DNA of 64,000 bases. It comes from Pandoraea communis. Its GTDB lineage: Bacteria; Pseudomonadota; Gammaproteobacteria; Burkholderiales; Burkholderiaceae. Below, one piece after another: positions 1-8,751 of the stretch. The notes under the pieces were generated by a model, which did no database searches, had not been told where the DNA came from, and saw nothing but the letters and a program-made list of their open reading frames with translations. The stretch spans positions 62,001 through 126,000 of the forward strand of contig NZ_CABPSJ010000008.1 in assembly GCF_902459745.1 (NCBI RefSeq), given 5' to 3'. Position 1 is the first letter of the stretch. The number at the start of each line of letters is the position of its first letter. Made by a program: the position numbers and the translations under genes.

Positions 1-1
1 G

Positions 2-982
2 CTGCTGCTCGCCGTGGTGCTCGTCGTGTTCCTCGTCTACGACCGCATGGTCGGCCTGTCGACGATGGCTGGCGGCGCGGGCGATGTCAAAGCGGGCAAG
101 CGACGCGGCGGCTGGAGCCGGACGCTCGGCGAGAAGGTGCTTGGCGCGCTGGGGAGCGCCACCGATGTGCTGCTGCGCGCGATGCCGCGTCACAAGGGCG
201 AGCAGGGCGACGGACTCGTGCTGCGCGCGATCGTCTTCCTGTTGGTGGTGTTCCTTGCCGCACCGGCACTGCTGATGATTCCGGTGTCGTTCGATTCGGC
301 CTCGGCACTTGCCTGGCCGCCGAAGGGTTTCTCGCTGCAGTGGTATCAGCAGGTCTGGGATTCGCCGCTGTGGATGCAGGCTGTCACGCGCTCCATGCTG
401 GTCGGCATTGGCGCGGGTCTGCTGTCGATGCTGATCGGCACGCCCGCCGCGTTCTTGCTGGTCCGTGGTGGCATGCGCGGCAAGTCGGCGATGCTCGCCT
501 TCGTGCTGGCCCCCATCGTGGTGCCGCGCATGATCCTGGCCGTCGGCGTGTTCTATTTCTTCGCCAAGATCGGTCTGGTGGGCTCGAATGTGGGGCTGAC
601 CATCGCCCACACTGTGGTGGCCGTGCCGTACGTCGTCATCACGATGATGGCCGTGCTGCGCAACTACGACACGCGTCTCGATCTGGCGGCTTACAGCCTG
701 GGAGCGCGCCCGTGGGCCACGCTGCGCCGCGTAACGTTCCCGATTCTCGGCGCCGGCCTGCTGTCGTCGTTCCTGTTCGCGTTCGCCACGTCGTTCGACG
801 AACTCACGATTGCCCTGTTCACGTCGGGCGGTCTGTCGACGACGTTGCCCAAGCAGTTCTGGGACGAACTGACGATGCAGATATCGCCGGTGATCGCCGC
901 GGTCTCCACGTGCCTGTTCCTTTTCATCGCCGCACTGATCTGGGTCGCCGAGCGTCTGCGCCGGCGCAGTCTCGCGACCTGA
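2..982 (+). CDS. ABC transporter permease, C-terminal part (5' partial)
   Basis: This is an inner-membrane permease of the binding-protein-dependent type, closest in character to the PotB/PotC (spermidine/putrescine) group. The frame is open to the window edge. The first ~20 residues look like the last membrane helix of a preceding permease domain, followed by a basic cytoplasmic linker and a second complete permease domain starting near residue 75. That arrangement suggests a fused two-domain permease cut by the window. The EAA-type loop that contacts the ATPase is visible as LAAYSLGARPWATLRRVTFP, followed by further hydrophobic helices and a basic C-terminus. The gene lies 47 bp upstream of a DapA-family gene, so the two are probably co-transcribed. 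The substrate cannot be read from this fragment. Confidence 0.85.
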   Translation: MLLAVVLVVFLVYDRMVGLSTMAGGAGDVKAGKRRGGWSRTLGEKVLGALGSATDVLLRAMPRHKGEQGDGLVLRAIVFLLVVFLAAPALLMIPVSFDSASALAWPPKGFSLQWYQQVWDSPLWMQAVTRSMLVGIGAGLLSMLIGTPAAFLLVRGGMRGKSAMLAFVLAPIVVPRMILAVGVFYFFAKIGLVGSNVGLTIAHTVVAVPYVVITMMAVLRNYDTRLDLAAYSLGARPWATLRRVTFPILGAGLLSSFLFAFATSFDELTIALFTSGGLSTTLPKQFWDELTMQISPVIAAVSTCLFLFIAALIWVAERLRRRSLAT

Positions 983-1029
983 CGCGGTATCCGATTCCTC
1001 CGAACTTACGATTCACGGACGTTTATTTC

Positions 1030-1941
1030 ATGCTTCACTCTGCACAACTGAAGGGCATTCTGCCTGCGATTCCCACGCCGGTGAATGCCGACGACTCGAT
1101 CCACACCGACGCCGCCCGCGCGCTGATGCGTTACCTGCTGGGGCAGGGTATCGACGGTGTGGTGCCGCTGGGCGGCACTGGCGAATACGGTGCGCTCTCG
1201 CGCGCCGAGCGCGTGCGCATGGCCGAACTCACGGCGCAAGAAGTCAAGGCGCATGGCCGCGACGTGCCGGTGATCGCGGGCGTGCTCGACCCCGGCTATC
1301 ACGATGCCATCGAAGCCGGACGTGACTTCGCCGCCGCCGGCGCCGACGGCCTGCTCGTGCTCACGCCGTACTACACCAACCCGACGCAAGCCGGTATCCG
1401 CGATTACTTCCTGCGTTATGCCGACGAGTCGCCGGTGCCGATCCTGATCTACGAGATTCCGTACCGCACGCGCATTGCGATCACCCCGGAAGTGCTGCAC
1501 GAGCTGTCGCGGCACGAGAACATCATCGGCATGAAGGCCTGCAACACCGACATGTGGCATTTCCTGCGCACGGTCGCCGGTGTCGACGAGTCGTTTGCGG
1601 TGCTGAGCGGCGAAGACACGCTGTTCCCGCTGCATGTGGCGGCAGGGGCGCGGGGCGGCATTGTGGTGACGGCGTCGCTGCTGCCCACCGCGTGGCAGCG
1701 CATCTTCGCGCTCGCGTCGGCAGGCAAGACGGCCGAGGCGCTCGAGCTGCACCGCTCGCTCATTCCGTTGATGAATCTGGCGTTCGCCGAGACGAATCCG
1801 GGCCCGATGAAGTCGGTGATGGATCTGATCGGGGTGAACGCGCCGGCAATGCTCGCACCGTTGTTGCCGCCCGCACCCGCGCTTTCGGCCGAGCTGCGTG
1901 AGGAACTCGCCAAGCAACTGGCGATTTTCGAACGGCGTTGA
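1030..1941 (+). CDS. DapA/DHDPS-family aldolase (TIM barrel)
   Basis: This 303-residue protein belongs to the dihydrodipicolinate synthase / N-acetylneuraminate lyase superfamily, class I aldolases that form a Schiff base with pyruvate or a related 2-oxo acid. The substrate-carboxylate loop reads GGTGEYGALS (GTTGE in classical DapA). The conserved tyrosine is in IYEIPYRT, and the Schiff-base lysine is in IGMKACNTD. Length is normal for the family. The ATG at 1030 begins the conserved LKGILPAIPTPV segment. It sits just downstream of an ABC permease and next to an IclR regulator, a catabolic context. It is therefore more likely a sugar-acid or hydroxy-oxo-acid lyase/dehydratase than the housekeeping lysine enzyme. 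The exact substrate is unknown. Confidence 0.85.
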   Translation: MLHSAQLKGILPAIPTPVNADDSIHTDAARALMRYLLGQGIDGVVPLGGTGEYGALSRAERVRMAELTAQEVKAHGRDVPVIAGVLDPGYHDAIEAGRDFAAAGADGLLVLTPYYTNPTQAGIRDYFLRYADESPVPILIYEIPYRTRIAITPEVLHELSRHENIIGMKACNTDMWHFLRTVAGVDESFAVLSGEDTLFPLHVAAGARGGIVVTASLLPTAWQRIFALASAGKTAEALELHRSLIPLMNLAFAETNPGPMKSVMDLIGVNAPAMLAPLLPPAPALSAELREELAKQLAIFERR

Positions 1942-1984
1942 GTCGTGGTTGAGTCGTTGTGACCTGCCCGCCGCTTGCGATGAC

Positions 1985-2860
1985 TTAGCGGCGGAAGGTC
2001 GACAGCCGCGATTTCGAGATCGACGTCGCGGCGACCTGAACGTGCGAAGCGAGTTCGGCTTCGACACGCTCACGCGTCCAACGCGAAGTCGGCACCGAGA
2101 TGTTGATGGCAGCGACGGCGTGTCCGTCGTGGTCGGTGATGGGGGCGGCAACCGAAATATCCCCCATTACGGTCTCGCTATCGATGATGGCGTAACCGCG
2201 CCGCGCCGCCGTTTGAATACGTTCGAGCAGCTTTTTCTCGTCCGTCACCGTGTAAGGCGTCATCGGCTCGAGCGACGTGTTCGCCAGGATCTCGCGCACG
2301 CGCGTTTCGGGCAGGCGCGACAGGATGGCGATACCGGACGCGGTGAACATGGCCGGCAGACGCGCGCCGACGACGATGCCGATGTTCACGAGATGCTGAC
2401 CCGGAAAGCGGGCGACGTACACGATCTCGTGGCCGTCGAGTTCCTGCAGGTTGGTCGTCTCGCCCACGCGGCGGAAGATATCGAGCAGATACGGTGCGGC
2501 CTTCTCGACAAGGTCGTTCGCGCGAATGTAGTTGTACGAGAACTGCAGAACCTTGGTCGTGAGGCCATAGGTGCGCGTCTCGGGCACGCGAAAGAGGTAG
2601 CCGAGGGCTTCCAACGTGTGCACGAGCCGCTGCGTCGCACTGCGATCGAGCCCTGCGGCCTTGGCGATGTCGCCGAGCGTCATGTAGCGCGCCGGGCCGT
2701 CGAACGCGTGCAGCACCTGAAACGTTTTTTCGGTCGACCCGACGAAGAGCGACGAGCGCGGCGCAGACCGCGCAGCATCCGTCGCACCGGTGGATCGGGC
2801 TGACGGGGTGGCAGGCGCGTCTTCTGTAGGGCGGGATGACCGTGCGGGTATGCGCGGCAT
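1985..2860 (-). CDS. IclR-family transcriptional regulator
   Basis: This is a 291-residue regulator. A low-complexity Ser/Pro/Ala-rich N-terminus precedes a winged helix-turn-helix (TLGDIAKAAGLDRSATQRLV, then LEALGYLFRV) and a C-terminal IclR ligand-binding domain (TTNLQELDGHEIVYVARFPG, then ARLPAMFTASGIAILS). The start at 2860 is the first ATG giving a normal-length protein; upstream ATGs would add a tail lacking protein-like character. It converges with the aldolase gene and diverges from the FMN oxidase gene, so it may control either. The ligand is probably an aromatic or small organic acid by family, but this is inference. Confidence 0.9.
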   Translation of the reverse strand: MPRIPARSSRPTEDAPATPSARSTGATDAARSAPRSSLFVGSTEKTFQVLHAFDGPARYMTLGDIAKAAGLDRSATQRLVHTLEALGYLFRVPETRTYGLTTKVLQFSYNYIRANDLVEKAAPYLLDIFRRVGETTNLQELDGHEIVYVARFPGQHLVNIGIVVGARLPAMFTASGIAILSRLPETRVREILANTSLEPMTPYTVTDEKKLLERIQTAARRGYAIIDSETVMGDISVAAPITDHDGHAVAAINISVPTSRWTRERVEAELASHVQVAATSISKSRLSTFRR

Positions 2861-3012
2861 GGAATGTTCCGGTATGTTCGGATTGTAACGATTGTGATTG
2901 TAATGCAATTGTTTGTGAGCAAGTAGCGATTTGTCCCCAAGACAAGTTGTGGGGAAAGGGTAAAACACCCCGTGGCGTGCCTCACGGGCGGACATCAGGA
3001 CAGGGGGAGCCA
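2861..3012. promoter_or_regulatory. Divergent control region with repeated ATTGT motifs
   Basis: This 152-bp space separates the divergent IclR gene and the FMN oxidase gene. It is AT-richer than its flanks and carries the pentamer ATTGT four times within 31 bp (starting at 2882, 2891, 2897 and 2908), including ATTG..CAAT in inverted arrangement. Such clustered repeats are a plausible IclR operator. A purine-rich ribosome-binding site (AGGGGGAG) lies just before the ATG at 3013. Confidence 0.35.
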
Positions 3013-4197
3013 ATGCACGCGTTTTCCTGCGTGGAGGATTACCGCCGGGCAGCCCGGCGGCGTTTGACAAAGCTGGCGTTCGATTATCTGGAAGGCGGGG
3101 CGGAAGACGGCGACGCGCTGCGGCGCAATCGCGATGCGTTCGGGCAGTGGGGTTTTTCGCCGCGGGTGCTGACCGATACCTCGCAGATGTCGAGTGCGGC
3201 GACTTTCTGGGGACGCGAAGCCGCCGCCCCGATGGTGGTTGGGCCGACCGGGCTCAACGGTTTGTTCTGGCCCCGCGCGGACGAACTGCTCGCGCGTGCG
3301 GCTGCGGATGCGGGGCTGCCGTTCGTGCTGTCGACGGCGTCGACCTCGTTGCTGGAAGACGTGCGTGCTGCGGTGCCCGACGGCGAGCTGTGGCTCCAGC
3401 TTTATGTGCAGCAGGACCGGCGTATTGCCGAGAGCATGATGCGCCGTGCGCGTGAGGCCGGATTTCGCACATTGCTGCTGACGGTCGACACGCCGGTACA
3501 TGGCAAGCGCGATCACGACACGCGCAACGGTTTCAAGCTGCCGTTGCGCTTCACCCCGCGACTGCTGGCGGACTGCATGCGGCATCCGCACTGGAGCTGG
3601 CAAATGCTGGCCCACGGTGCGCCGCAACTGCGCAACATCGCGAAGAGCATGGGCGAGCGGGCCGATCTGGCGCGCCATGCGGCGATGCTGAGCCGTCAGA
3701 TGGATCTGTCGCTGCGTTGGGACGATCTGAGCTGGGTGCGGCGCCACTGGCCGGGCGAAGTGCTCGTCAAGGGGATTCAGACGGTGGAAGACGCGCGACT
3801 GGCGCAGGCGCATGGCGCCGACGGCATCGTCGTCTCGAATCACGGCGGGCGGCAGTTGGGCAGCACGCTTGCGCCGCTCGAATTGCTGCCGCCGATTGTC
3901 GAGGCGCTTGACGTTGGCGGCCCCAGGATGGCCGTCTTCGTCGACGGTGGTGTGCGGCGCGGGGCAGACGTAGCCAAGGCGGTCGCGCTGGGGGCCAGGG
4001 GCGTGTTGCTTGGCCGGGCGCCGCTGTACGGCGTGGCGGCGCGTGGCGGGGAGGGCGCTGCCGATGTGCTTGCGTTGCTGCTTGGTGAGTTGCGCACAAC
4101 GATGCAACTGCTGGGCTGCACGCAAGTGGACGACCTCATCCCGCAGCGGCTTGCCCGTCTGCCGGCTATACAGGCGAATCAGGCAAACCCGCTATAA
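3013..4197 (+). CDS. FMN-dependent alpha-hydroxy-acid oxidase/dehydrogenase
   Basis: This 394-residue protein belongs to the lactate / glycolate / mandelate dehydrogenase family (LldD-like), which oxidises 2-hydroxy acids to 2-oxo acids with FMN. Visible landmarks are the N-terminal [13 protein letters not shown], the FMN-phosphate region ([11 protein letters not shown]), the lysine of [14 protein letters not shown], the catalytic histidine in [13 protein letters not shown] with its substrate-binding arginine, and the late [20 protein letters not shown] nucleotide site. The ATG at 3013 is preceded by AGGGGGAG at good spacing; an upstream in-frame ATG would add a non-conserved tail. It is divergent from the IclR gene. 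Its stop codon overlaps the -10 element proposed for ppa. Confidence 0.9.
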   Translation: MHAFSCVEDYRRAARRRLTKLAFDYLEGGAEDGDALRRNRDAFGQWGFSPRVLTDTSQMSSAATFWGREAAAPMVVGPTGLNGLFWPRADELLARAAADAGLPFVLSTASTSLLEDVRAAVPDGELWLQLYVQQDRRIAESMMRRAREAGFRTLLLTVDTPVHGKRDHDTRNGFKLPLRFTPRLLADCMRHPHWSWQMLAHGAPQLRNIAKSMGERADLARHAAMLSRQMDLSLRWDDLSWVRRHWPGEVLVKGIQTVEDARLAQAHGADGIVVSNHGGRQLGSTLAPLELLPPIVEALDVGGPRMAVFVDGGVRRGADVAKAVALGARGVLLGRAPLYGVAARGGEGAADVLALLLGELRTTMQLLGCTQVDDLIPQRLARLPAIQANQANPL

Positions 4198-4198
4198 T
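4193..4198 (+). promoter_or_regulatory. Consensus -10 element upstream of ppa
   Basis: A perfect TATAAT overlaps the stop codon of the hydroxy-acid oxidase gene, about 100 bp before the ppa ATG. No good -35 is visible at 16-18 bp, so the call rests on the -10 and its position. Confidence 0.45.
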
Positions 4199-4300
4199 GT
4201 TCCGCGCCCGATTGCCGTCGGGCGGCGTGGCATCCGGCAGGTTGGCGGGCGTGCGCGCCGTGCGGCGGCAATGCCCTTTTTCATACACAGGAATGCCATC

Positions 4301-4828
4301 ATGAGCTTCAACCACGTGCCTGCCGGCAAGGACATCCCCAACGATTTCAACGTCATCATCGAGATCCCGGCGCAGAGCGACCCGGTGAAGTACGAGGCCG
4401 ACAAGGATCTGGGTCTGCTGGTCGTTGACCGCTTCATCGGCACGGGCATGCGCTACCCGGCCAACTACGGCTTTATTCCGCAAACGCTGGCTGGCGACGG
4501 CGATCCCGTCGACGCGCTGGTCGTCACGCCGTTCCCGCTGCTGGCCGGCTCGGTGGTTCGCTGCCGCGCACTGGGCATGCTCAACATGACCGACGAGTCG
4601 GGCGTGGACGCCAAGCTGGTGGTCGTGCCGGTCGACAAGATTTGCCCGATGACGGCGCATATGAAGTCGCTCGACGACGTGCCGGGTTACCTGAAGGACC
4701 AGATCAAGCACTTCTTCGAGAACTACAAGGCGCTCGAGAAGGGCAAGTGGGTCAAGATCGAAGGCTGGGAAGGCATCGAAGCCGCCCACAAGGAAATCAC
4801 CGAAGGCGTGGCCAACGCCAAGAAGTAA
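4301..4828 (+). CDS. ppa: Inorganic pyrophosphatase
   Basis: This cytoplasmic, Mg-dependent enzyme hydrolyses pyrophosphate to phosphate and so drives biosynthetic reactions. At 175 residues it matches the bacterial family I hexameric enzyme. The signature [10 protein letters not shown] carries the three metal-binding aspartates. Other landmarks are [12 protein letters not shown] upstream and [11 protein letters not shown] near the C-terminus. The ATG at 4301 begins the conserved [11 protein letters not shown]. It is followed directly by a strong intrinsic terminator, so it appears monocistronic. Confidence 0.97.
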   Translation: MSFNHVPAGKDIPNDFNVIIEIPAQSDPVKYEADKDLGLLVVDRFIGTGMRYPANYGFIPQTLAGDGDPVDALVVTPFPLLAGSVVRCRALGMLNMTDESGVDAKLVVVPVDKICPMTAHMKSLDDVPGYLKDQIKHFFENYKALEKGKWVKIEGWEGIEAAHKEITEGVANAKK

Positions 4829-4866
4829 GCGATTTTCGCCTGCGGCGTCGCGCGTCGACGTCAGAG

Positions 4867-4893
4867 AAACCCGGCCGAGCGCCGGGTTTTTTT
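4867..4893 (+). terminator. Intrinsic terminator after ppa
   Basis: A perfect 9-bp stem (AAACCCGGC / GCCGGGTTT) with a 5-nt loop leads straight into a run of seven T residues, 38 bp after the ppa stop codon. This is a textbook rho-independent terminator. Confidence 0.92.
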
Positions 4894-5007
4894 GTCTCAC
4901 GATGTCGTCAGTTCGGTGAACCGGCCGTTGAGCCGGCCCGCGTCGCGGGACAGGCGTGGCACGCGCCGGTTTGGGGACGGTCTGGCAACCGGGGCCTTGG
5001 CTTTCCT

Positions 5008-6498
5008 TCATCTGCGCAACGCCAAGGCAGAAAGGACACTGGCAAGTTTCTTGACAGCGATTTCCAACTCGCCGGGGGCGTGGGCAGCGAAGCCCATGAG
5101 GAAACCGGCCTTGGGCTTGCCTGAGGCATGCAGCGCAGTCAGGCCAAGCAGATCGATGCCGGCCCGGCGCGCCGCATCAACGGCTTCCCGCTCGGGAATG
5201 TCGCGAACGAAAACGCATGGCATCTGCATCCCTCCGGCCGGTACGCGTGGTTCCACGAAATCGGACAGATGCTCGCGCACCAGTCGTGCCAACACATCGC
5301 GTCGCTCCGCATAGACAGCCCGCATGGTGCGCACGTGCGCACCGAAATGACCGCCTTCGATCAAACGTGCCAACGTCAGTTGCGGAATTGGTGCGCTGTG
5401 TCCATCCAGCAGGGTGCGTGCCACCGTCATCGGCGCGACAAGCGGCGAGGGCAAAACCATGTAGCCGATGCGCAGTCCGGGGAACAGCGATTTGGTGAAG
5501 GTGCCAATATAGATCGTCCGCTCGTGCGGATCGAGCCCCTGCACACAGGCGGTGGGCTTGCCGGCGTAGTGGAACTCGCTGTCGTAGTCGTCCTCGATGA
5601 TCCAGGCCCGTTGCTGGTGTGCCCACTCAATGACGGCCAGCCGCCTATCCAACGCCAGTGTTGCCCCGGTCGGGAATTGATGCGACGGCGTTAAAAACAC
5701 GGCACTACCGGTCTGCGTCGCGTTGTGCAGACGATCGACCTGCATACCGTCGGCATCCAGCGGCACGGGCAAGCACTCCAGGCCGGCCGCATCAAATGCC
5801 TTGCGCGCTCCGTGGTACACGGGATCTTCGATGAAAATCCGCTCGCCGACGTCCAGCAGCATGGTGGCGCACAGGGTCAGGGCTTGCTGAGAACTGGTGA
5901 GCACCAGCACACGTTCCGGTGTGGCGCGGGCGCCGCGTTCGAGATTGACGTAGTCCGCGATGGCGCGCCGCAACGGTTCCATGCCCTGTGGCGGGCTGTG
6001 CAGCAGCGCCTGTGTTCCGTGTTCCTTCAACACTTGCCGTTCCAGTCGTTCCCAGGTCTGGAGCGGAAAGCTGCGTGTTTCCGGCACGCCGGGCGCGAAT
6101 GGGCGCGGTGTCAGGAAGTCGCGTACGCCGCCGTCCCGGTACATGGCACTGCCGCGCTGGCTCAGGCGCAGTGTGTCCTGGCGAGCGACTGCATGACGAG
6201 CCGTGCCGCGCCCCGACAGACGTTGCGCTCGCGCCGACACGAAGCTGCCACGCCCAACATGCCGCTCGATGAATCCCTCCGCATGCAACTGGCTGTAGGC
6301 CGACTCGACCGTATCGCGGGACACCCCCAATGAACTGGCAAGGGCGCGCGACGCGGGCAGTGGCTTGCCCGTATCGAGCGCGCCGTCGAGGATCAACTGG
6401 CGAATGGCCCTTTGCACACGCGCGTACAGGGGCAGGGCGCCATGGGCCGGATCACCCATCCAGGCTTTGACGGACTCAAGTTGGGCGTGTTTGAACAA
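5008..6498 (-). CDS. MocR/PdxR-type regulator (GntR HTH fused to aminotransferase)
   Basis: This 496-residue protein has an N-terminal GntR winged helix (LYARVQRAIRQLILDGAL, then LASSLGVSRDTVESAYSQL) joined to a class I aminotransferase-like domain that binds pyridoxal phosphate. The PLP-binding lysine is in the motif GTFTKSLFPGLRIGY, and the preceding IIEDDYDSEFHY matches the cofactor-contacting strand. MocR proteins often sense PLP or an amino compound joined to it, and PdxR members control vitamin B6 synthesis. It is divergent from a BenE-type permease and a YggS-type PLP-binding protein. That is why I suspect PLP or B6 control here; a GabR- or TauR-like ligand is the main alternative. Confidence 0.9.
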   Translation of the reverse strand: MFKHAQLESVKAWMGDPAHGALPLYARVQRAIRQLILDGALDTGKPLPASRALASSLGVSRDTVESAYSQLHAEGFIERHVGRGSFVSARAQRLSGRGTARHAVARQDTLRLSQRGSAMYRDGGVRDFLTPRPFAPGVPETRSFPLQTWERLERQVLKEHGTQALLHSPPQGMEPLRRAIADYVNLERGARATPERVLVLTSSQQALTLCATMLLDVGERIFIEDPVYHGARKAFDAAGLECLPVPLDADGMQVDRLHNATQTGSAVFLTPSHQFPTGATLALDRRLAVIEWAHQQRAWIIEDDYDSEFHYAGKPTACVQGLDPHERTIYIGTFTKSLFPGLRIGYMVLPSPLVAPMTVARTLLDGHSAPIPQLTLARLIEGGHFGAHVRTMRAVYAERRDVLARLVREHLSDFVEPRVPAGGMQMPCVFVRDIPEREAVDAARRAGIDLLGLTALHASGKPKAGFLMGFAAHAPGELEIAVKKLASVLSALALRR

Positions 6499-6518
6499 TT
6501 GGCCTGTATCTCATCATG

Positions 6519-6546
6519 AAAATGGAGGGGAACATCCGGCCATTTT
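6519..6546. promoter_or_regulatory. Inverted repeat between MocR and permease genes
   Basis: AAAATGG (6519-6525) and CCATTTT (6540-6546) form a perfect 7-bp inverted repeat around a 14-nt spacer, in the 107-bp divergent intergenic space. An AT-rich stretch with TATAAA follows at about 6552. It is a reasonable MocR operator candidate by position; no experiment or consensus is available here. Confidence 0.4.
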
Positions 6547-6605
6547 AAAACTATAAATACGGTTCAGAACGCATTCACCCCTCTTTCAGGAGTCGCCGTC
6601 AGGCC

Positions 6606-7829
6606 ATGGCATCCGTCTCTTCACGTTCGTCGGTTCATTGGACCGATCTCGCTCATCCGGTCGTGGCCGGTCTGATCTCGGTCATCGTCAATTACGGCGG
6701 CACGTTCATCCTTGTCTTTCAGGCCGCCAAGGTGGCGGGCCTCAGCCCGGCGCTGACGGCTTCGTGGGTGTGGTCGATTTCCATTGGCGTAGGCGTGACA
6801 GGGCTCATCCTGAGCTGGATGTTCCGCGAGCCCATCATTACCGCCTGGTCCACACCGGCGGCGGCGTTTCTGGTCTCCGCGCTGGCAACCACGTCGTATG
6901 CCGAGGCCGTCGGCGCCTACCTGATATCGGCGCTCGCCTTTGTGATACTGGGACTGTCGGGCTGGTTCGAGCGCGTGATTCGCCTGATCCCGCCGGGCGT
7001 GGCGGCCGGATTACTCGCGGGCATCCTGCTGCAGTTCGGCATCAAGGCGTTCGGTGGCATGAGCATCGACCCGCTGCTCGCCGGGCTGCTGATCGCGGCC
7101 TATGTGGTCCTCAAGCGGTTCTCCGCCCGTTACGCCGTGGTGGGCATCCTCGTGCTGGGGCTGGCCTTCCTGTTGATTCAGGATCGCGTCGATCTGTCGG
7201 GACTGACTTTGACACTGGCCGAGCCGGTCTTCACCATGCCCGTTTTTTCCGTCAACGCCCTGCTGAGCGTGGCGCTGCCGTTGTTCCTGATTACGCTGAC
7301 CGGCCAATACATGCCCGGCATGCTGGTGCTGCGCAATGACGGGTTCAAGACCAGCGCCAATCCCATCGTGACCCTCACCGGCCTGGGCTCGTTGCTAATG
7401 GCGCCATTCGGCTCGCACGCCTTTAACCTCGCCGCCATTACCGCCGCCATCTGCACTGGCCGGGAGGCGCACGAAGCGCCGTCCAAGCGCTGGATCGCCG
7501 GTGTCGCCGCAGGGGTGTTCTACATCCTGATCGGTGTATTCGGGGTGACGTTGGCCGCCGTGTTCATGGCCTTTCCCGCGACTTTCATCACCACACTGGC
7601 GGGGCTTGCCCTTTTGGGCACCATCGGCAGCAGTCTTGCCAGCGCGATGGCCGATGCCAAAACCCGTGAAGCCTCGCTGATCACCTTTCTGGCCGCTGCG
7701 GCCAACATCACGCTGCTGGGTGTCGGCGGCGCGTTCTGGGGGCTGGTCGTCGGGCTGGTGGCACATGCGGTACTCGACGGCCGGTTGCCGCAGAGGGCGC
7801 CGGAATCCGTCCGAAAGGAGGGGAACTGA
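6606..7829 (+). CDS. BenE-family (benzoate/H+ symporter type) inner-membrane permease
   Basis: This 407-residue protein is hydrophobic almost throughout, with about 11-12 predicted membrane segments. It carries the family's early motif (VSVIVNYGG-like: LISVIVNYGGTFILVFQAAK), the ITAWSTPAAAFL segment, and the later TGQYMPGMLVLRNDGFK, PFGSHAFNLAAITAAICTG region. BenE homologues are annotated as benzoate importers, but few have been tested. Its final bases overlap the start codon of the YggS-type gene by one base, so the two are translationally coupled. With the divergent MocR regulator this suggests a role in pyridoxine-like vitamer or PLP-related traffic rather than benzoate, and no benzoate catabolic genes are nearby. 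Substrate is inference. Confidence 0.88.
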   Translation: MASVSSRSSVHWTDLAHPVVAGLISVIVNYGGTFILVFQAAKVAGLSPALTASWVWSISIGVGVTGLILSWMFREPIITAWSTPAAAFLVSALATTSYAEAVGAYLISALAFVILGLSGWFERVIRLIPPGVAAGLLAGILLQFGIKAFGGMSIDPLLAGLLIAAYVVLKRFSARYAVVGILVLGLAFLLIQDRVDLSGLTLTLAEPVFTMPVFSVNALLSVALPLFLITLTGQYMPGMLVLRNDGFKTSANPIVTLTGLGSLLMAPFGSHAFNLAAITAAICTGREAHEAPSKRWIAGVAAGVFYILIGVFGVTLAAVFMAFPATFITTLAGLALLGTIGSSLASAMADAKTREASLITFLAAAANITLLGVGGAFWGLVVGLVAHAVLDGRLPQRAPESVRKEGN

Positions 7830-8644
7830 TGTCCACCGTTACCGACACACAAACCCGTCACGACAAGCACGGCCGCTATCCCGAGGCCACCACGATCGAG
7901 GACTTCCGGCGCAATCTGGCCTGCGTGCAGGCGCGTATCGCAGACGCTTGCTATCGCACCGGACGTGATCCTGCGGAAGTCCGGTTGTTGCCGGTCAGCA
8001 AGACCAAGCCCGAGGTGAGTCTGCGTTTGGCCCACGCCGCCGGGTGCCGCATGCTGGGCGAGAACAAGGTGCAGGAGGCCTATCGTAAATGGGAGACGTT
8101 GCAGGATCTGACCGATCTTCGCTGGTCGGTCATCGGCCACCTGCAAACCAACAAGGCGAAACTGGTGGCGCGCTTTGCGACGGAGTTTCAGGCACTGGAC
8201 AGTCTGCGGCTGGCTGAGGCGCTGGATCGCCGCCTGCAAAGCGAAGGGCGTTCGCTGGATGTGTTCGTGCAGGTCAACACCTCCGGAGAGGCCAGCAAAT
8301 ACGGCCTGTCCCCCGAGGACGTACCGGCCTTCGTTCGGGCGCTGCCGGCATTCTCCGCGCTGCGCGTGCGCGGGCTGATGACGCTGGCGCTCTTCTCCAG
8401 TGAGGCTGAACGCGTGCGGCGGTGCTTCATCCTGCTGCGCGGTCTGCGCGCTCAACTGCGTCAGAGCGCCCCCGCCGGTATCGCGCTGGACGAACTATCG
8501 ATGGGCATGTCGGGTGACTTCGAGATCGCCATCGAGGAAGGGGCCACGGTGGTGCGCGTCGGCCAGGCCATCTTCGGCGCGCGGCTATTGCCGGACAGCC
8601 ATTACTGGCCCGGCGAATCCAGCACAGACGGATCACATTCGTGA
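7829..8644 (+). CDS. YggS/PLPBP-family pyridoxal-phosphate-binding protein
   Basis: This 271-residue protein has the alanine-racemase-like TIM barrel of the YggS/PROSC family, which binds PLP and buffers it rather than catalysing a clear reaction. The PLP lysine is in RLLPVSKTKP (about residue 57). Further signatures are GENKVQEAYRKWE, WSVIGHLQTNKAK, FVQVNTSGEASKYGL, LSMGMSGDFEIAIEEGATVVRVG and the terminal IFGAR. The N-terminus is about 20 residues longer than usual. The genome probably has a housekeeping copy near pilT/proC as most proteobacteria do; this copy is tied to a permease and a MocR regulator, supporting a dedicated B6 module. Confidence 0.9.
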   Translation: MSTVTDTQTRHDKHGRYPEATTIEDFRRNLACVQARIADACYRTGRDPAEVRLLPVSKTKPEVSLRLAHAAGCRMLGENKVQEAYRKWETLQDLTDLRWSVIGHLQTNKAKLVARFATEFQALDSLRLAEALDRRLQSEGRSLDVFVQVNTSGEASKYGLSPEDVPAFVRALPAFSALRVRGLMTLALFSSEAERVRRCFILLRGLRAQLRQSAPAGIALDELSMGMSGDFEIAIEEGATVVRVGQAIFGARLLPDSHYWPGESSTDGSHS

Positions 8645-8751
8645 ACGCCGCTATTCCACGAACTTGCGAAGTGATTCGCCGGCGACGGGAACGCCCGCGT
8701 CCGGCATGACAGTGAACTGATCGTCCGTCCGCCCATGCTCGGTCGATGCGC

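Noticed and set aside
340-1029. Upstream extension of the DapA-family gene to an ATG at 340
   Set aside because: It would overlap most of the permease gene and add a tail with shadow composition; conserved DapA sequence begins at the ATG at 1030.
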